From contig JAKLFB010000025.1 of assembly GCA_022711435.1 (NCBI GenBank), forward strand, positions 24,264 to 88,263: a stretch of 64,000 nt of DNA, read 5' to 3'. A program made the translations under genes and the position numbers. A model generated the notes under the pieces. It saw only the letters and a program-made list of their open reading frames with translations. It did not search any database and was not told where the DNA came from. This document shows, piece after piece, positions 62,260-64,000 of the stretch; positions within the stretch are counted from its first letter, which is position 1, and each line of letters begins with the position of its first letter. Source of the DNA: Verrucomicrobiota bacterium. GTDB taxonomy: Bacteria > Verrucomicrobiota > Verrucomicrobiia > Limisphaerales > UBA1319.

Positions 62260-64000
62260 ATGAACATCAGCATCCTTGCGATTCGCATGCCCCGTGAGAC
62301 CGCGATTTTCCGTTGGCTTTCGCGCAAGTGCGCAGCCGTTGCGCTGGGCATTTGCGCCTGGATGGCCTGCGCGTCTGCCAGCCGAGGCGAGGCCACGATC
62401 GATCTGAACAATTTTTCTCCCGACAGACCCTTTTACCTCCTGGAGCCCGGAGCATACGCCAGCGGATCGGATGTCTATGTCGAGGTCTGGGGCGGGCCGG
62501 TCGGCGGCCCAATGCAGCCCGTCCCCAATGCCTATGGCGTGACACGATTCAACCTTGTCTTCGATGGATATTTCGACGGCATGGTGGGCCTGATGACCAA
62601 CTTGACCGGCTATTCGACCGGCCAGTTCCAGGTCCGCATCTGGAAGGGGGCTTCCACCTTCGAATCCGCTCCCCTCAAGGCTCTTTCGTCCGTCTTCACC
62701 CAAGCGACCGGCAACTATATCCGCACCTCACCCCCTGTCCCCGCTCAAGGCGTCCCGCTTCTCATTCCAGAGTCGCTCGTTCTTCGGCATATCGTCTCTC
62801 CATCCATCGTGACACCTCCGCAATCCCGAACCGCTGTTGTCGGCAATACCGTCACATTTTCCGTCACGGCCAGCGGGACTGCTCCCCTTCTCTACCAATG
62901 GTTCTGGAATAGCTCTCTCCTGGCTGGCCAAACCAACGCAAGCCTCGCACTCTCCCCGGTCCAATCTTCCCAGGCCGGCAATTACTTGGTTCGGGTCAGC
63001 AATGCCGGCGGTTCCGTTGATAGCGCGCCCGCCAGCCTCACAGTCTGGACCCCCGTGGCCATCGTCGCGCAGCCCGCCAGCCAAAACACGCTTGCATCCT
63101 CCAATGTCACCTTCAGCGTCGTCGCATCCGGTTCCACCCCCCTCGCGTATCAATGGTATTTCAATGGATCGGCCATGTCCGGAAAGACAAATTCATCGCT
63201 GACTCTCCTCAATGTTCAGAAAGCTCAGTCGGGCCAATACTATGCCGTTGTCTCTAATCCCGCTGGATTCACCAACAGCGCCGTTGCCCAACTTGCCGTC
63301 AACAGCCGCCCCACGCTCTCTTTGATCTCGAAAACGAATATCCTCGAATTAGCGGCATGGTCCGTCCAGACTATGGCATCTGATCCCGATCTGCCGGCCC
63401 AGACGCTGACTTACTCGCTCACCGCTGCTCCAGCCGGCGCCACAATTAATTCAACCAATGGCCTGATCCGATGGACGCCCAGCGAGGCCCAGGGCCCGTC
63501 GACCAACACGTTCACCGTCCGGGTGGCCGACAACGGATCGCCCGCCGCCAGCGCCACCGCCTCGTTCACGGTCGTCGTCGCCGAGGTCAACCAGGCCCCC
63601 ACTCTCGATCCCATCGCCGACCAGCAGGGCGACGAGGGCGCCCTGCTCCAGTGGACCGCCGCCGGTTCCGACGCCGATCTGCCGGCCCAGACGCTGACCT
63701 ACAGCCTGGAGAGCGCGCCGCCCACAGCCGCGATCGACCCGGCCACCGGCCAGATCCAGTGGACGCCCGGCGAGGCCCAGGGCCCGTCGACCAACACGTT
63801 CACCGTCCGGGTGGCCGACAACGGGTCGCCCGCCGCCAGCGCCACCGCCTCGTTCACGGTCGTCGTCGCCGAAGTCAACCAGGCCCCCACTCTCGATCCC
63901 ATCGCCGACCAGCAGGGCGACGAGGGCGCCCTGCTCCAGTGGACCGCCGCCGGTTCCGACGCCGATCTGCCGGCCCAGACGCTGACCTACAGCCTGGAGA
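62260..64000 (+). CDS. Secreted Ig/He_PIG repeat protein, 3' end outside window
   Basis: At least 580 residues and still open at the window end. A signal peptide (about 16-45; VALGICAWMACASASRGEA) precedes an N-terminal beta domain (TIDLNNFSPDRPFYLLEPG). Two Ig-like domains follow (about 185-265 and 270-350; YQWFWNSSLLAGQTNASLAL, YQWYFNGSAMSGKTNSSLTL), then repeated cadherin/He_PIG-like modules of 96 residues ('LTYSLESAPPTAAIDPATG', 'NTFTVRVADNGSPAAS', 'APTLDPIADQQGDEGALL'). ATG 62260 is used. Likely a large surface or secreted adhesin-type protein; divergent from the second secretion operon, for which it could be a substrate (inference). Confidence 0.85.
   Translation, partial: MNISILAIRMPRETAIFRWLSRKCAAVALGICAWMACASASRGEATIDLNNFSPDRPFYLLEPGAYASGSDVYVEVWGGPVGGPMQPVPNAYGVTRFNLVFDGYFDGMVGLMTNLTGYSTGQFQVRIWKGASTFESAPLKALSSVFTQATGNYIRTSPPVPAQGVPLLIPESLVLRHIVSPSIVTPPQSRTAVVGNTVTFSVTASGTAPLLYQWFWNSSLLAGQTNASLALSPVQSSQAGNYLVRVSNAGGSVDSAPASLTVWTPVAIVAQPASQNTLASSNVTFSVVASGSTPLAYQWYFNGSAMSGKTNSSLTLLNVQKAQSGQYYAVVSNPAGFTNSAVAQLAVNSRPTLSLISKTNILELAAWSVQTMASDPDLPAQTLTYSLTAAPAGATINSTNGLIRWTPSEAQGPSTNTFTVRVADNGSPAASATASFTVVVAEVNQAPTLDPIADQQGDEGALLQWTAAGSDADLPAQTLTYSLESAPPTAAIDPATGQIQWTPGEAQGPSTNTFTVRVADNGSPAASATASFTVVVAEVNQAPTLDPIADQQGDEGALLQWTAAGSDADLPAQTLTYSLE
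63390..64000 (+). repeat. 288-bp tandem repeat array
   Basis: Units of 288 bp (96 codons) that are nearly identical at DNA level: ACGCTGAC(C/T)TAC, CCGTCGACCAACACGTTCAC and CTGCTCCAGTGGACCGCCGC recur at that spacing (for example 63496 and 63784). The first unit is diverged at its 5' half; later ones are almost unchanged and continue past the window end. Confidence 0.85.

Overview
The window looks like chromosomal DNA of a GC-rich, Gram-negative-type bacterium of the Verrucomicrobiota (a Limisphaerales/Pedosphaera-like lineage is my best guess). The reasons are an Mla lipid-transport module, type II secretion/pseudopilin operons with PilM/PilN/PilO-like inner-membrane parts, very large secreted Ig/FN3/LVIVD-repeat proteins with a common 'TNLxxW...RFYR' C-terminal end, DUF5069 and DUF2007 proteins, and a MoxR-Bat operon. 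The taxonomic call is inference from gene content. No rRNA, tRNA or CRISPR was seen.

Layout. 1-3243 (+): end of an Mla-type ABC system, a DUF2007 protein and a GlcD-type FAD oxidase. 3249-4439 (-): a Tat-exported GH5 glycosidase. 4664-20633 (+): a sigma-54-type promoter, a small secreted protein, then a compact secretion operon gspE-F-G-H-I-J-K, PilM/PilN fusion, PilO-like, GspC/PilP-like, a secretin divided over two genes, and an NtrB/NtrC-type pair whose regulator needs sigma-54. 20882-28072 (-): a diversity-generating retroelement (DGR) with target protein, HRDC accessory protein, reverse transcriptase and template repeat, followed by a large secreted protein. 28291-29529: a DUF4143 ATPase behind an AT-rich promoter/operator. 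29631-35533: MoxR-DUF58-DUF4381-like-BatA-BatB-[MITE]-TPR operon. 35901-40022: exported endonuclease/exonuclease/phosphatase, DUF5069, PaaK/LuxE-like adenylating enzyme, LarA. 40051-42651 (-): Ig/LVIVD secreted protein. 42752-62006 (-): a second pseudopilus/secretion operon (F-G-H-I-J-K-L-M/C fusion-giant secretin-lipoprotein) without an ATPase in view. 62260-64000 (+): start of a repeat-rich secreted Ig protein that runs off the window.

The most striking items are: (1) a 3443-residue secretin with about 34 tandem N-type domains in front of a normal barrel, where ordinary GspD has three or four; (2) a first-operon secretin cut into two separately exported proteins, with the cut inside the loop of one N domain; (3) a complete DGR whose 125-nt template and variable repeats differ at 17 positions, all template adenines; (4) an inverted 32-35 bp segment abutting the DGR template and variable repeats in opposite orientations; and (5) a 272-bp MITE inserted exactly at the batB stop codon.

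How the parts fit: the two secretion operons probably export the many large signal-peptide-bearing surface proteins seen here, and the first one is probably switched by its own two-component system through the sigma-54 promoter. The DGR diversifies the ligand-binding end of an exported FGE-sulfatase/C-type-lectin-fold protein. These functional links are inference.
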